Source: Gemmatimonas groenlandica
GTDB taxonomy: Bacteria > Gemmatimonadota > Gemmatimonadetes > Gemmatimonadales > Gemmatimonadaceae
Assembly: GCF_013004105.1 (NCBI RefSeq)
Contig: NZ_CP053085.1
Coordinates: forward strand, 992,001 to 1,056,000
DNA: 64,000 bases
Direction of reading: 5' to 3'
Positions 1 through 8,606 of this stretch are shown here, piece after piece; the stretch's first letter is position 1, and every line of letters starts with the position of its first letter. A program made the translations under genes and the position numbers. Below the pieces are notes generated by a model. The model did no database searches. It was not told where the DNA came from and saw only the letters and a program-made list of their open reading frames with translations.

Positions 1-2
1 GC

Positions 3-932
3 ACGGCGCTCGACCTCGCGCTCGTTCGGGCGACGAAGGTCAATCGCAGCGCCGTCGAACGCCGCGTCGCCTCGCTGGGTGGCCGGCGCACGGTCAAGAA
101 GGAGTGGCAGGCCGCCTGGCTGTTGCGCGCCATCACCTGCATGGACCTGACCACGCTCGCTGGCGATGACACGCCCGGCAATGTGCAGCGGCTCTGCGCG
201 AAGGCGCGCCATCCGTTGCGTGGCGATATCGTTGATGCGCTCGGTGTGCGCGACCTCGGACTGACGGTCGGTGCGGTCTGCGTGTATCACCAATACGTCG
301 CCACCGCCGCTGAGGCCCTGAAAGGCTCGGGCGTCCCCGTGGCAGCCGTCTCCACGGGCTTTCCGGCCGGCCTCTCGCCGTTCGAACAGCGACTCGCCGA
401 GATCCATGCGTCGGTGGCGGCCGGGGCGACGGAAATCGACATCGTTATAACACGCGCCCACGTGCTGACCGGCAATTGGCAGGCGCTCTACGACGAAGTG
501 CGCGCCTTCCGCGACGCCTGTGGTGAAGCGCACCTGAAGACGATTCTCGGCGTCGGTGAACTTGCCACGCTCACCAACGTCGCCCGGGCTAGTCAGGTCG
601 CGATGATGGCCGGCTCCGACTTCATCAAGACCAGCACCGGCAAGGAAACCAGCAACGCCACGCTGCCTGTTGGGCTGGTAATGACACGCATGATCCGCGA
701 CTTCGGATCGCGTACTGGCTTTGAGGTAGGGTTCAAGCCCGCCGGCGGTATCCGTACGGCGAAGCAGGCGCTGGACTGGCTGATCCTCATGAAGGAGGAA
801 CTCGGTGATCGCTGGCTGCGACCGCATCTGTTTCGCTTCGGTGCGAGCGGCCTGCTCACCGACGTCGAGCGACAGCTCGAGCATTTCGTGACGGGCCGCT
901 ACGCTGCGGCTTATCGCCAACCCATGGTGTGA
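3..932 (+). CDS. deoC: Deoxyribose-phosphate aldolase (5' end cut by the window)
   Basis: Class I aldolase splitting 2-deoxyribose-5-phosphate into glyceraldehyde-3-phosphate and acetaldehyde in the cytosol. The reading frame is open from the left edge, and the residues upstream of the first in-window start codon (TTG at 123) match the family N-terminus, including RRTVKKEWQAAWLL, so the true start lies outside the window. The Schiff-base lysine sits in FIKTSTGKE, the second active-site lysine in VGFKPAGGIRT, and EIDIVI carries the acidic residue. The long N-terminal extension resembles the longer DERA-type proteins rather than the short E. coli form. The stop lies 5 nt before the ATG of the aldehyde dehydrogenase that follows, suggesting co-transcription and disposal of acetaldehyde. 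Identity is firm; only the start is missing. Confidence 0.95.
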   Translation, partial: TALDLALVRATKVNRSAVERRVASLGGRRTVKKEWQAAWLLRAITCMDLTTLAGDDTPGNVQRLCAKARHPLRGDIVDALGVRDLGLTVGAVCVYHQYVATAAEALKGSGVPVAAVSTGFPAGLSPFEQRLAEIHASVAAGATEIDIVITRAHVLTGNWQALYDEVRAFRDACGEAHLKTILGVGELATLTNVARASQVAMMAGSDFIKTSTGKETSNATLPVGLVMTRMIRDFGSRTGFEVGFKPAGGIRTAKQALDWLILMKEELGDRWLRPHLFRFGASGLLTDVERQLEHFVTGRYAAAYRQPMV

Positions 933-937
933 TCCGC

Positions 938-3376
938 ATGGCTACCACAACGACACCGACGGGCGGCACCGTCCGCGAGATCTTCGATGCGATGAGCTAC
1001 GGTCCTGCGCCTGAAGGCGACGCGATCGTGCGAGCGTGGCTGGCGGGTCACAGCAACCGCTTTGGACACTACATCGGCGGGGCCTTCACCCACCCGGTTG
1101 CGGACCAGTCGTTCGAAGTACACGACCCGTCCACCGGCGCCCTCCTCGCCCACGTCGCGCAAGGGAGTGCGCAGGATGTCGATGCCGCCGTGGCGGCCGC
1201 GCGTGCGGCGTTGCCGGCGTGGCAGGCGCTCGACGACCACGCCCGCGCCCGGTGGATGTATGCCATCGCCCGCGGTATTCAGAAGCATGCGCGGCACTTC
1301 GCGGTGCTGGAGTCGATCGACAACGGGAAGCCGATTCGCGAAACGCGTGACATCGACATCCCGCTCGTCGCGCGGCACTTCTCCTACCACGCCGGTTGGG
1401 CGCAATTGCTGTCCGCGGAGTTCCCCGGCCAGCACGCGTACGGCGTCGTGGGACAGGTGATCCCTTGGAATTTCCCGCTGCTGATGCTGGCGTGGAAAGT
1501 CGCGCCGGCGCTCGCGGCGGGAAACACCGTCGTGCTCAAACCCGCCGAGTTCACGCCGCTCACCGCGTTGCGCTTCGCGGAGCTGATGCAGGAAATCGGC
1601 TTGCCTCCGGGCGTTTTCAATCTGGTCACTGGTGACGGCCGTACCGGTGCGGCGATTGTCGATCATCCCGATGTCGACAAGATCGCCTTCACGGGCAGCA
1701 CCGAGGTCGGTCGCGCCATTCGCGTGGCCACGGCCGGCTCCGGCAAGGGCCTTTCCCTTGAATTGGGTGGGAAGAGCCCGTTCGTCGTGTTTGAAGACGC
1801 CGACCTGGATAGTGTCGTCGAAGGGGTGGTCGATGCGATCTGGTTCAATCAGGGCCAGGTGTGCTGCGCCGGATCGCGCCTGCTCGTGCAGGAGGGCGTG
1901 GCCGATCAGCTCATCGCGAAGCTGCGCGATCGTATGGAACGCCTCCGAATCGGATCGCCGCTCGACAAGACCGTCGACATGGGCGCGATCGTCGCCCCCG
2001 TGCAGCTCGCGCGCATCAAGCAATTGTGCGCGCAAGGTGTCGAAGAAGGCGCCACCTGCTGGCAGCCCTCGTGGGCCACGCCCGCCGAGGGCTCGTTCCA
2101 TCCGCCCACGCTGTTTACGAACGTCGCGCCGTCGGCGACCATCGCGCAGGTCGAGATCTTTGGCCCGGTGCTGGTCAGCATGACGTTTCGTACGCCAGAA
2201 GAAGCCGTCGCGCTGGCGAACAACACGCCGTTCGGTCTCGCCGCAAGCGTTTGGAGTGAGAATATCAACCTCGCGCTCGACATTGCACCGAAGCTCAAGT
2301 CTGGCGTGGTGTGGATCAACAGCACCAATCTGTTCGACGCAGGGGCCGGCTTCGGCGGGTATCGCGAGTCTGGGTTTGGTCGCGAAGGTGGACGCGAGGG
2401 ACTCGGCGAGTATCTGAAGCCGGTACGCTCGCACGAGCCCGCACCGTCGCCGGTCGATGCCGGCGCCGAGCCGGTGGTGCACGCCGCGAGCGACAATGCC
2501 GCTGACACTGCGCTGACGACATCAACACTACCCGCGATGGATCGGACGCCGAAGCTGTTCATTGGCGGCAAGCAGGCGCGAAGCGATTCGGGCTACTCGC
2601 GTCGAGTGCTCGGCGCCCACGGTCGCGTGGTTGGCGAGGTCGGCGACGGCAATCGCAAGGATGTGCGCAATGCAGTCGAGGCGGCGCACGCCGGCGCCGG
2701 ATGGTCCAAGCTGTCCGGGCACCAGCGGTCGCAGATTCTGTTCTACATCGCAGAAAACTTGTCGGCCCGCGAACTCGAATTCGCCGCACGGCTCTCGGCG
2801 ATGACGGGCGCGTCCCACTTGGACGCAACTCGCGAGGTCGAGGCGTCGATCTCCCGGTTGTTCACGTACGGTGCATGGGCCGACAAGCACGATGGCGCGG
2901 TGCATGACGTGCCACTGCGCGGCGTAGCGTTAGCGATGCACGAACCAATCGGCGTCGTCGGCGTGGCCTGTCCCGACCCATATCCGTTGCTCGGTCTCGT
3001 GTCGCTGATCGCCCCGCTGCTCGCTACCGGCAATCGCGTGGTCGTAGTACCGTCCGAGCGGTACCCGCTCTCCGCGACCGATTTTTACAGCGTGCTCGAA
3101 ACCTCGGATGTGCCCGCTGGCGTGGTCAATATCGTCACCGGTCCGCGCGACGCGCTTGCCAAAGTGCTGGCAGAGCATGACGATGTGGATGCGCTGTGGT
3201 ACGTTGGATCACGGGCCGGTGCGACCGCTGTGGAAAAGGCGTCGGCCGCCAATCTGAAACGCACCTGGACCGAATGGGACGGGCGCGAATGGCTCGATCC
3301 GCGGGTGGGCGAAGGACGTGAGTTCCTGCGGCGTGCCGTGCAGGTCAAGAACATCTGGATTCCATACGGCGAATAA
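938..3376 (+). CDS. Two-domain aldehyde dehydrogenase, ALDH16-like
   Basis: NAD(P)-dependent aldehyde dehydrogenase of about 812 aa, much longer than the usual 480-500. The first ALDH domain (about residues 40-500) is complete: PWNFP, KPAEFTPL, the general-base Glu in LELGGKSP and the nucleophile Cys in FNQGQVCCAGSR. A second ALDH-like domain (about 530-812) keeps the Rossmann part (VVGVACPDPYPLLGL, VNIVTG) but lacks the Glu and Cys motifs and ends in VKNIWIPYGE. This is the architecture of the ALDH16 family, in which the second domain is noncatalytic. The ATG at 938 is preferred over a GTG at 929 that overlaps the deoC stop. Next to deoC the likely substrate is acetaldehyde; that is inference from position. 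Confidence 0.88.
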   Translation: MATTTTPTGGTVREIFDAMSYGPAPEGDAIVRAWLAGHSNRFGHYIGGAFTHPVADQSFEVHDPSTGALLAHVAQGSAQDVDAAVAAARAALPAWQALDDHARARWMYAIARGIQKHARHFAVLESIDNGKPIRETRDIDIPLVARHFSYHAGWAQLLSAEFPGQHAYGVVGQVIPWNFPLLMLAWKVAPALAAGNTVVLKPAEFTPLTALRFAELMQEIGLPPGVFNLVTGDGRTGAAIVDHPDVDKIAFTGSTEVGRAIRVATAGSGKGLSLELGGKSPFVVFEDADLDSVVEGVVDAIWFNQGQVCCAGSRLLVQEGVADQLIAKLRDRMERLRIGSPLDKTVDMGAIVAPVQLARIKQLCAQGVEEGATCWQPSWATPAEGSFHPPTLFTNVAPSATIAQVEIFGPVLVSMTFRTPEEAVALANNTPFGLAASVWSENINLALDIAPKLKSGVVWINSTNLFDAGAGFGGYRESGFGREGGREGLGEYLKPVRSHEPAPSPVDAGAEPVVHAASDNAADTALTTSTLPAMDRTPKLFIGGKQARSDSGYSRRVLGAHGRVVGEVGDGNRKDVRNAVEAAHAGAGWSKLSGHQRSQILFYIAENLSARELEFAARLSAMTGASHLDATREVEASISRLFTYGAWADKHDGAVHDVPLRGVALAMHEPIGVVGVACPDPYPLLGLVSLIAPLLATGNRVVVVPSERYPLSATDFYSVLETSDVPAGVVNIVTGPRDALAKVLAEHDDVDALWYVGSRAGATAVEKASAANLKRTWTEWDGREWLDPRVGEGREFLRRAVQVKNIWIPYGE

Positions 3377-3393
3377 CGCTGCGTCGTCACGCA

Positions 3394-3417
3394 GGAGCGC
3401 GCACTTCGACGCGCTCC
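3394..3417 (+). terminator. Possible stem-loop after the deoC-ALDH pair
   Basis: An 8-bp inverted repeat, GGAGCGCG at 3394-3401 and CGCGCTCC at 3410-3417 with an 8-nt loop, lies 18 nt after the aldehyde dehydrogenase stop. A smaller hairpin (CTGCGT/ACGCAG) lies just before it. There is no T-tract, so if it ends transcription it is not a classic intrinsic terminator. Confidence 0.3.
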
Positions 3418-3443
3418 GCTGACGCGGTGGAAACGCCATGACG

Positions 3444-3449
3444 TAGTGT
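3444..3449 (+). promoter_or_regulatory. Candidate -10 box (TAGTGT) giving a near-leaderless start
   Basis: TAGTGT ends 7 nt before the ATG at 3457, and no Shine-Dalgarno is visible in between. If it is a -10 hexamer, transcription would begin at or next to the start codon. No convincing -35 was found. The same arrangement recurs before speA (16216) and the GH38 gene (21248). Confidence 0.3.
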
Positions 3450-3456
3450 GTAGTTC

Positions 3457-5211
3457 ATGCGACCCAACTCCAACATCATGATCGAACTCCCGGCCTCTCC
3501 GGAGGCTTTCCGCGACGCTGCGTGGGACGACATCCTGCCGTATTACGAGCAGCTGGCCACGATCCACGTCGACGCAACGACGCCCGTCGTCGAGTCGTGG
3601 CTGAGCACGTGGTCGCGCCTCGATACGCTGGTTGGCGAGGCCGGCACGCTCGCGATGATTGCGTATACGGGGAACACCGCCGACACCGCCGCCGAGACGG
3701 CGTATCTGCGGTTCTCCATGGAGATCTTCCCGAAGCTGGAAGAGCAGGGGGTGCGCCTCGCCAAGCGGCTGCTCGATCTCGGTTGGTCGCGAGACGATTT
3801 GGCAACCACGATTCGGCGCTTCCGCACGGACATCGAGATTTTCCGCGAAGCCAATGTCGCGCGGTTCTCGCAGATCGAGGAACTGTCCGCTGGCTACCAA
3901 AAGATCACTGGAGGCTTGAGCGTCGACTGGGACGGCACGCCGAAAACGATTCCGCAGCTGCAGCCATTTCTCAAGTCGGCCGATCGCGAGGAGCGTGAAC
4001 GAGCGTTTCGCCTCGGCGCTGAGGCGTACATGGTCAAGCGCGACGAATTCGCCGATCTGTTCGACAACATGTATGTGCTGCGCGATGCCGTCGCCAAAGA
4101 GGCCGGATTCGCCGACTATCAGCGATACTGCTTCGCTGCCAAGCATCGCTTTGACTACACGCCCGAAGACACCGCTCGCTTCCACGACGCGGTGAAGAAG
4201 ACCGTCACACCGGCCGTCGCGCGCCTGATGGAACATCGTCGCGCATCGCTCGGCGTCGACGTGCTACGGCCGTGGGATGTCACCGTCGACCTCAATGCCG
4301 ACGAGCCGCTCAAGCCATTCGGTGACGTCGAAACGTTCATCGATCGAGCCAAGACTATTTTTCATCGCGTCGATCCCGAACTCGGGACCCAGTTCCGGAT
4401 CATGGCCGATGAGCAACTCCTCGATCTTGAGAGTCGGCCCGGCAAAGCACCGGGTGGCTACTGCACCGATCTCTCGTTCCGCGGTCGCCCCTTCATCTTC
4501 ATGAATGCCGTTGGCGTGCCCGACGACGTCCAGACGCTCGTGCATGAAGCCGGACATTGCTTCCACGACTTCGCCACGCACTCGTTGCCGTTCACGTGGC
4601 AGCGGCGTACTGGACACGAGGCCGCCGAGCTCGCGTCGATGAGTATGGAGCTGCTGGCCATGCCCTACTTCGTGGCACCCGATGGGTACTACACGCCAGA
4701 TCAGGCGCGAGTGGCGTGGCTGGAGCATCTCGAAGATGTGCTGGGAAGTCTGGTACACATCGCGAGCGTCGACGCCTTTCAGGCGTGGATCTACACCGAC
4801 CCGGCGGGTGCCGACCGCGACGCGCGCGACGCGAAGTGGCTAGAGATCCGCAAGGAGTTCGAATCGGGGGTGGAGTGGTCTGGCCTGGAGCGTGAACGTG
4901 TGGGTCGTTGGTATCGTCAGCTCCACATCTTCGAGCTGCCGTTCTACTACATCGAGTACGGGCTGGCCCAGCTCGGTGCGCTTCAGGTGTTCCGCAACGC
5001 CGTGGCCGACGCCGGTGATGCCGTGGCGGCGTACAAGCGTTTCCTCAAGCTCGGCGGCACGCGACCACTGCCCGAGCTCTACGCCGCGGCCGGCGTGAAG
5101 CTCGTATTCGATGCCGAAACGATGGCAGAACTTGTGGCCTTTGCTGAGGAGCGAATCGCCGCATTGCGGGCTGGTGCCGATGCTCCGTTTCGTGGGGTGG
5201 TGCCTGTCTGA
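3457..5211 (+). CDS. M3 family oligoendopeptidase
   Basis: Zinc metallopeptidase of 584 aa that cleaves short peptides, related to PepF/thimet oligopeptidase. The zinc site HEAGH is at residues 363-367 within LVHEAGHCFHDF, and the third ligand is a Glu in the following ELASMSMELL helix. Length and the C-terminal LPFYYIEYGLAQLGA segment fit M3 oligoendopeptidases. No signal peptide is seen, so it should be cytosolic. The ATG at 3457 and an in-frame ATG at 3478 are both possible; neither has a Shine-Dalgarno, and the upstream one is kept because of the TAGTGT hexamer before it. It appears to be a single-gene unit. Confidence 0.92.
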   Translation: MRPNSNIMIELPASPEAFRDAAWDDILPYYEQLATIHVDATTPVVESWLSTWSRLDTLVGEAGTLAMIAYTGNTADTAAETAYLRFSMEIFPKLEEQGVRLAKRLLDLGWSRDDLATTIRRFRTDIEIFREANVARFSQIEELSAGYQKITGGLSVDWDGTPKTIPQLQPFLKSADREERERAFRLGAEAYMVKRDEFADLFDNMYVLRDAVAKEAGFADYQRYCFAAKHRFDYTPEDTARFHDAVKKTVTPAVARLMEHRRASLGVDVLRPWDVTVDLNADEPLKPFGDVETFIDRAKTIFHRVDPELGTQFRIMADEQLLDLESRPGKAPGGYCTDLSFRGRPFIFMNAVGVPDDVQTLVHEAGHCFHDFATHSLPFTWQRRTGHEAAELASMSMELLAMPYFVAPDGYYTPDQARVAWLEHLEDVLGSLVHIASVDAFQAWIYTDPAGADRDARDAKWLEIRKEFESGVEWSGLERERVGRWYRQLHIFELPFYYIEYGLAQLGALQVFRNAVADAGDAVAAYKRFLKLGGTRPLPELYAAAGVKLVFDAETMAELVAFAEERIAALRAGADAPFRGVVPV

Positions 5212-5283
5212 TCAGGCTGGCTCCACGAAACTTTTGTAGCTGATAGTCGTATCCGAGACATGACCTTCACTCTCGGAGCTTCA

Positions 5284-6003
5284 ATGCGATTCGCACGACA
5301 CATCGGCGTGGCGGCACTGGTCCTCAGCGCGGTGTCCGCGCGCGCCGAGGCGCAGCTGCCTACGGTTCAGCAGGTGTTCGACAAGTTCGCGACGGCCGTC
5401 GGTGGTCGCGAGGCATGGACGAAGGTGCAGGGCCGTAGCGACAAGGGCACGGCCGACATCACGTTCGCCGGCATCTCCGGCACCTACGAACGGTACAGTG
5501 GTGCGCCCAACAAGATGCGCATGATCATCGATCTCGGTATGGCCAAGGTCGATCAGGGCTTCGACGGCACCATCGGCTGGGCGGTGCAGCCCATGGGCCA
5601 GGCGCAGCGTATGCCCGCCGAACAGGAGAAGTCACTCGGCGAGTCCATTCAGGTGGGGGCGGCGTTCCTTGATGTCAGCCGTTTCGCGAAAGCGTCGGTC
5701 GACGCCAAGGAAGTGTTCGACGGCGTCGAATGCTACAAGCTTTCGATCACGTCGAAACTGGGCGAAGAGCGCACCGAGTATTTCGAGGTGGCGACCGGTC
5801 TTCGCCGCGGTGCGGTCACGAAGACGCCTATGGGTGAGCAGAAGTCGATGTTCCGCGACTACAAGGCGTTCGAAGGCAAGCAGATTCCGACCAAGGTCGT
5901 GCAGTCCACGCCTCAGGGCGACGTGATTCTCACCACCACCGAAGTGTCCTTCACGCCCCCGGATCCGACGCTGTTCAAGGCACCGGACGGGATCGCGAAG
6001 TAG
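5284..6003 (+). CDS. Exported hypothetical protein, LolA/outer-membrane-lipoprotein-sorting-like
   Basis: A 239-aa protein with a clear signal peptide (MRFARHIGVAALVLSAVSARAEA, likely cut before QLPTV), so periplasmic. The body contains short beta-strand-like stretches (KGTADITFAG, YERYSGAPNKMRM, EYFEVATGL, TTTEVSFTPPD) that recall LolA/LppX-type folds in which a lipid-binding half-barrel is formed, but no catalytic motif is visible and the assignment is only by texture. The ATG at 5284 is chosen because GGAG lies 7 nt upstream and the signal peptide begins there; an ATG at 5260 would add eight residues before it. The 3' end overlaps the convergent photolyase-fusion gene by 29 bp. Confidence 0.75.
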   Translation: MRFARHIGVAALVLSAVSARAEAQLPTVQQVFDKFATAVGGREAWTKVQGRSDKGTADITFAGISGTYERYSGAPNKMRMIIDLGMAKVDQGFDGTIGWAVQPMGQAQRMPAEQEKSLGESIQVGAAFLDVSRFAKASVDAKEVFDGVECYKLSITSKLGEERTEYFEVATGLRRGAVTKTPMGEQKSMFRDYKAFEGKQIPTKVVQSTPQGDVILTTTEVSFTPPDPTLFKAPDGIAK

Positions 6004-8389
6004 CGCGACCGAGCACACGCCCCGCCAGCGCAATTCCGCTTAGCCACGCGCGCTCCACCGACGGGTGAGAGCGTGTTGTGGCGCCGGCGGCGCCCCAATC
6101 CCCGCACGCGCCGATGCCGTTCGCGGCGTCGAACAGACAGAGGTCGTCGAGTCCGGTTTGTACGCGCGCGTAGCGCCAGCGGTGCGCCGCGGCATGACGT
6201 ACGGTCCCCGCAATCTGCAATTGCGCGAGTAACGCGTCCGCGACGAGTGTCGCGACAACCGCCGGTTCGGCCTCCACGTTCTCGGCACTCCAGTTGCCTT
6301 CGCTGTGCACTACCCAGGCTTCGTCGCTGCTTCGCCCTGGACGCGACGACTGACGCCACGCGCGGTGCACGACGGGCGAGTCCGTGCGCAGTTCGCCACC
6401 CACGAGTGCTTCGCTCACGATCGTGGGCGGTGGCCCATCGAATACCACCATGGTGCTCCAGCAGGGGAGCATGCTCACGCTGGCGAGAGACGCGGCGAGT
6501 GCCCCCATGGCTCCGTTCGCGTGCTCGACGGTACTCAGCAGTGCGGCCGCTTGCGGTGCCGGCGTCGCCACCAAGACGATGTCAGCGTCGTGCTGGCCCC
6601 CTTCGCGGTCGGCGATGGCCCATCCTGAGCCCGCACGGGACATCGACGCCACGTGCACGCCGGTACGGACGTGCAGATCGCGCGCCAGATGCTTGGCCAA
6701 CGCATTCATTCCGCGCACCCCGACCAGCGCTCCCGCAGCGACCTCACGCAGCACGTCGTCCTCGATCCATGACTCCACGAAGCGCAACAGTCGAGAATCG
6801 TCGAGTCGGATGGATGGCGCACCGTGGTCGAACTGCCAAGTTCCTTCGCGCCGCGTACTCATCCGCCCGCCCACGCCCCGACTCTTATCCAGCACGGTCA
6901 CGGCGATGCCGTGATCATGCAACGTGCGCGCACAAGCGAGCCCGGAGATGCCCGCGCCGATCACCGTGACGCGTGGTGACAGGCCAGCCGACCGGCTCAC
7001 GTGTGCACGATACGCCGGAAAGCTCATGCGCTGCTGGTGCTCGTCCGATCGCCGCGGTCGAACCGTGCCAAGCACCGCGACTTCAGGCGAGAACGGTCGG
7101 TCGAATTGTCCAAGGCACCAGAGCAGTCCGCCGTAACTGGCAGGATCGCGCCCGTCCAGCGCATAGCGATGGTTCAGATCGATCAGGCGTTCCAGCGACT
7201 CCGACGCATTTGACGACCACATCGGAATCGCCTTGCCCCACGTCATACGCACGTTGTTGTGCAACTCGCCGTGGACGCGTAGCGATTGCTGTGCCGTGTC
7301 CCACAACTCGTCGCCTGTGCAGCTGCGCGCAAGCGTCTCCCACGAGTGCCGCGTGCGGGTGTCCGGCTCGTGTCGTGCCAGCGTCTCCCGCGCCCAGGCG
7401 GGAACGGCGTCGAGCGTATCCGGTGCATCGTGCCAATAGCAGAAGGCGTAGGCGAGTTCGCGCCACACGAGCAGCTCATCGAGGTACTTGTCGGCTCCTT
7501 GCCCCCCACGCGCGGCACACTCCCGCACGATGCGGAACGTGGACACCATGCCGTAGTGGAAGTACGCCGACATGCGACTCACGCCGTCGATGCTGGCGTC
7601 GTTGCGCTTGGCCGCGTAGCGGTCGAGACGACCCGTGCGCACGAACTCACGCCAGCGCGCGTAGCCGGCCTCGGTGCCACCCGCCGTATGCGGCACCGGC
7701 CCGATGCCGTGGTCGATCTCGCAGTGCGCAACCATGGCGGCGATGTCGGCGTCGGCCAATCGGAGTGGCTCGAAGGGCAGGTCGTCCGGTACGAACGCGG
7801 GCGTGTGCGGAGTCACATCGGTCCAGTCGGCGGATACCCGTGCCGTGCGCAGTGCCGCGGTCGCGTCGCGAAACGCAAACGCGCGCGTGTGCGCTTTGCC
7901 CACGAGCGGCATTGGTACCACGCAGGCCGTATCTACGCTCCACACCGGACACGTCGTGGCCTCGGCGAGCGCATCGGTGAGCCAGTCCAAGGGAGCCACC
8001 GGCAACGTCTCCGTCACCACCAGCGCAGCGCGAGCGGCCAATGTGCGGAGGGCCGGCCCCCGATGTCCGGGGCGTTCCAGGTGAAAGGCGTAGCCGATAT
8101 CGCGTGCCGCACACTCCGCCTCGACGTCACGCGCACCTTCGAGAATGAACGTATGGTGTCGGTCCGACGCGTAAGGATACTTCTCCGAGAGCGCGTGATA
8201 CACGAAGACCGGCACGCCGAGTTGTTGGCCGGCGGCCAGCGCGACATCCAGCGCCGGGTTCTCGTGGGCGCGCACGGCCGTGCGCATCCAGTAGATCACG
8301 AAGCGACCGCTGGAGGCGGAGGCAGAGGGAGCCGAGTGGTCGGTAATCCGCTCGGCGAGGTGGCTGGGAAAAGAGTCGGGTCGGAGCAC
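5975..8389 (-). CDS. Class II CPD photolyase fused to a renalase-like FAD oxidoreductase
   Basis: One uninterrupted frame encodes two enzymes. From the GTG start, about residues 25-460 are a class II cyclobutane pyrimidine dimer photolyase: VIYWMRTAVRAHENPAL at the N-terminus, DELLVWRELAYAF, WGKAIPMW and RYALDGRDPASYGGLLWCLG, with the DRPF segment that closes the family. After a short linker, about residues 470-804 form an FAD/NAD(P)-binding amine-oxidase-type protein (VTVIGAGISGLACARTL, then GVGGRMSTRR), the signature of renalase-like COG3380 proteins. The start is uncertain: an upstream in-frame start at 8497 would give 840 aa but overlaps the small transporter subunit by 56 bp, and similarity to photolyases begins only near the GTG. 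Both halves look intact. Confidence 0.85.
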   Translation of the reverse strand: MLRPDSFPSHLAERITDHSAPSASASSGRFVIYWMRTAVRAHENPALDVALAAGQQLGVPVFVYHALSEKYPYASDRHHTFILEGARDVEAECAARDIGYAFHLERPGHRGPALRTLAARAALVVTETLPVAPLDWLTDALAEATTCPVWSVDTACVVPMPLVGKAHTRAFAFRDATAALRTARVSADWTDVTPHTPAFVPDDLPFEPLRLADADIAAMVAHCEIDHGIGPVPHTAGGTEAGYARWREFVRTGRLDRYAAKRNDASIDGVSRMSAYFHYGMVSTFRIVRECAARGGQGADKYLDELLVWRELAYAFCYWHDAPDTLDAVPAWARETLARHEPDTRTRHSWETLARSCTGDELWDTAQQSLRVHGELHNNVRMTWGKAIPMWSSNASESLERLIDLNHRYALDGRDPASYGGLLWCLGQFDRPFSPEVAVLGTVRPRRSDEHQQRMSFPAYRAHVSRSAGLSPRVTVIGAGISGLACARTLHDHGIAVTVLDKSRGVGGRMSTRREGTWQFDHGAPSIRLDDSRLLRFVESWIEDDVLREVAAGALVGVRGMNALAKHLARDLHVRTGVHVASMSRAGSGWAIADREGGQHDADIVLVATPAPQAAALLSTVEHANGAMGALAASLASVSMLPCWSTMVVFDGPPPTIVSEALVGGELRTDSPVVHRAWRQSSRPGRSSDEAWVVHSEGNWSAENVEAEPAVVATLVADALLAQLQIAGTVRHAAAHRWRYARVQTGLDDLCLFDAANGIGACGDWGAAGATTRSHPSVERAWLSGIALAGRVLGRATSRSRPVP

Positions 8390-8441
8390 GCTGAACAACG
8401 CGCTCCGACCCGATCTCGTGCCAACAAACAGCTGGTGCCGC

Positions 8442-8606
8442 CTATCCTCGCTTCTTAGCGTGCGGCGGCTCAGGCGGGGATTCGGGTCCGATGCCATCCG
8501 GATCGAAGTGCTTCTGGTCCGTCAACAACTTCGCGAACGACCAGGCCGTCAGGCCGAGCACGAAGGTCCAGCTGACCGCCATAAAGGCAATGGCTCCAAC
8601 AGACAT
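8442..8606 (-). CDS. Small subunit of NSS transporter, MetS-like
   Basis: A 54-aa protein with one membrane segment (AIAFMAVSWTFVLGLTAWSFA) and a charged, proline-rich C-terminus (GPESPPEPPHAKKRG). Its ATG shares a base with the TGA of the NSS symporter upstream (TGATG), so it is very likely translated by coupling. Small proteins in this position are known as MetS in the MetPS methionine/alanine transporter, where both parts are needed for uptake. The identification relies on position, size and the single-helix pattern; the amino acid substrate is not shown by the sequence. Confidence 0.8.
   Translation of the reverse strand: MSVGAIAFMAVSWTFVLGLTAWSFAKLLTDQKHFDPDGIGPESPPEPPHAKKRG

Noticed and set aside
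911-2482. A 523-aa minus-strand open frame
   Set aside because: Opposite the aldehyde dehydrogenase, whose catalytic motifs are all present on the plus strand.
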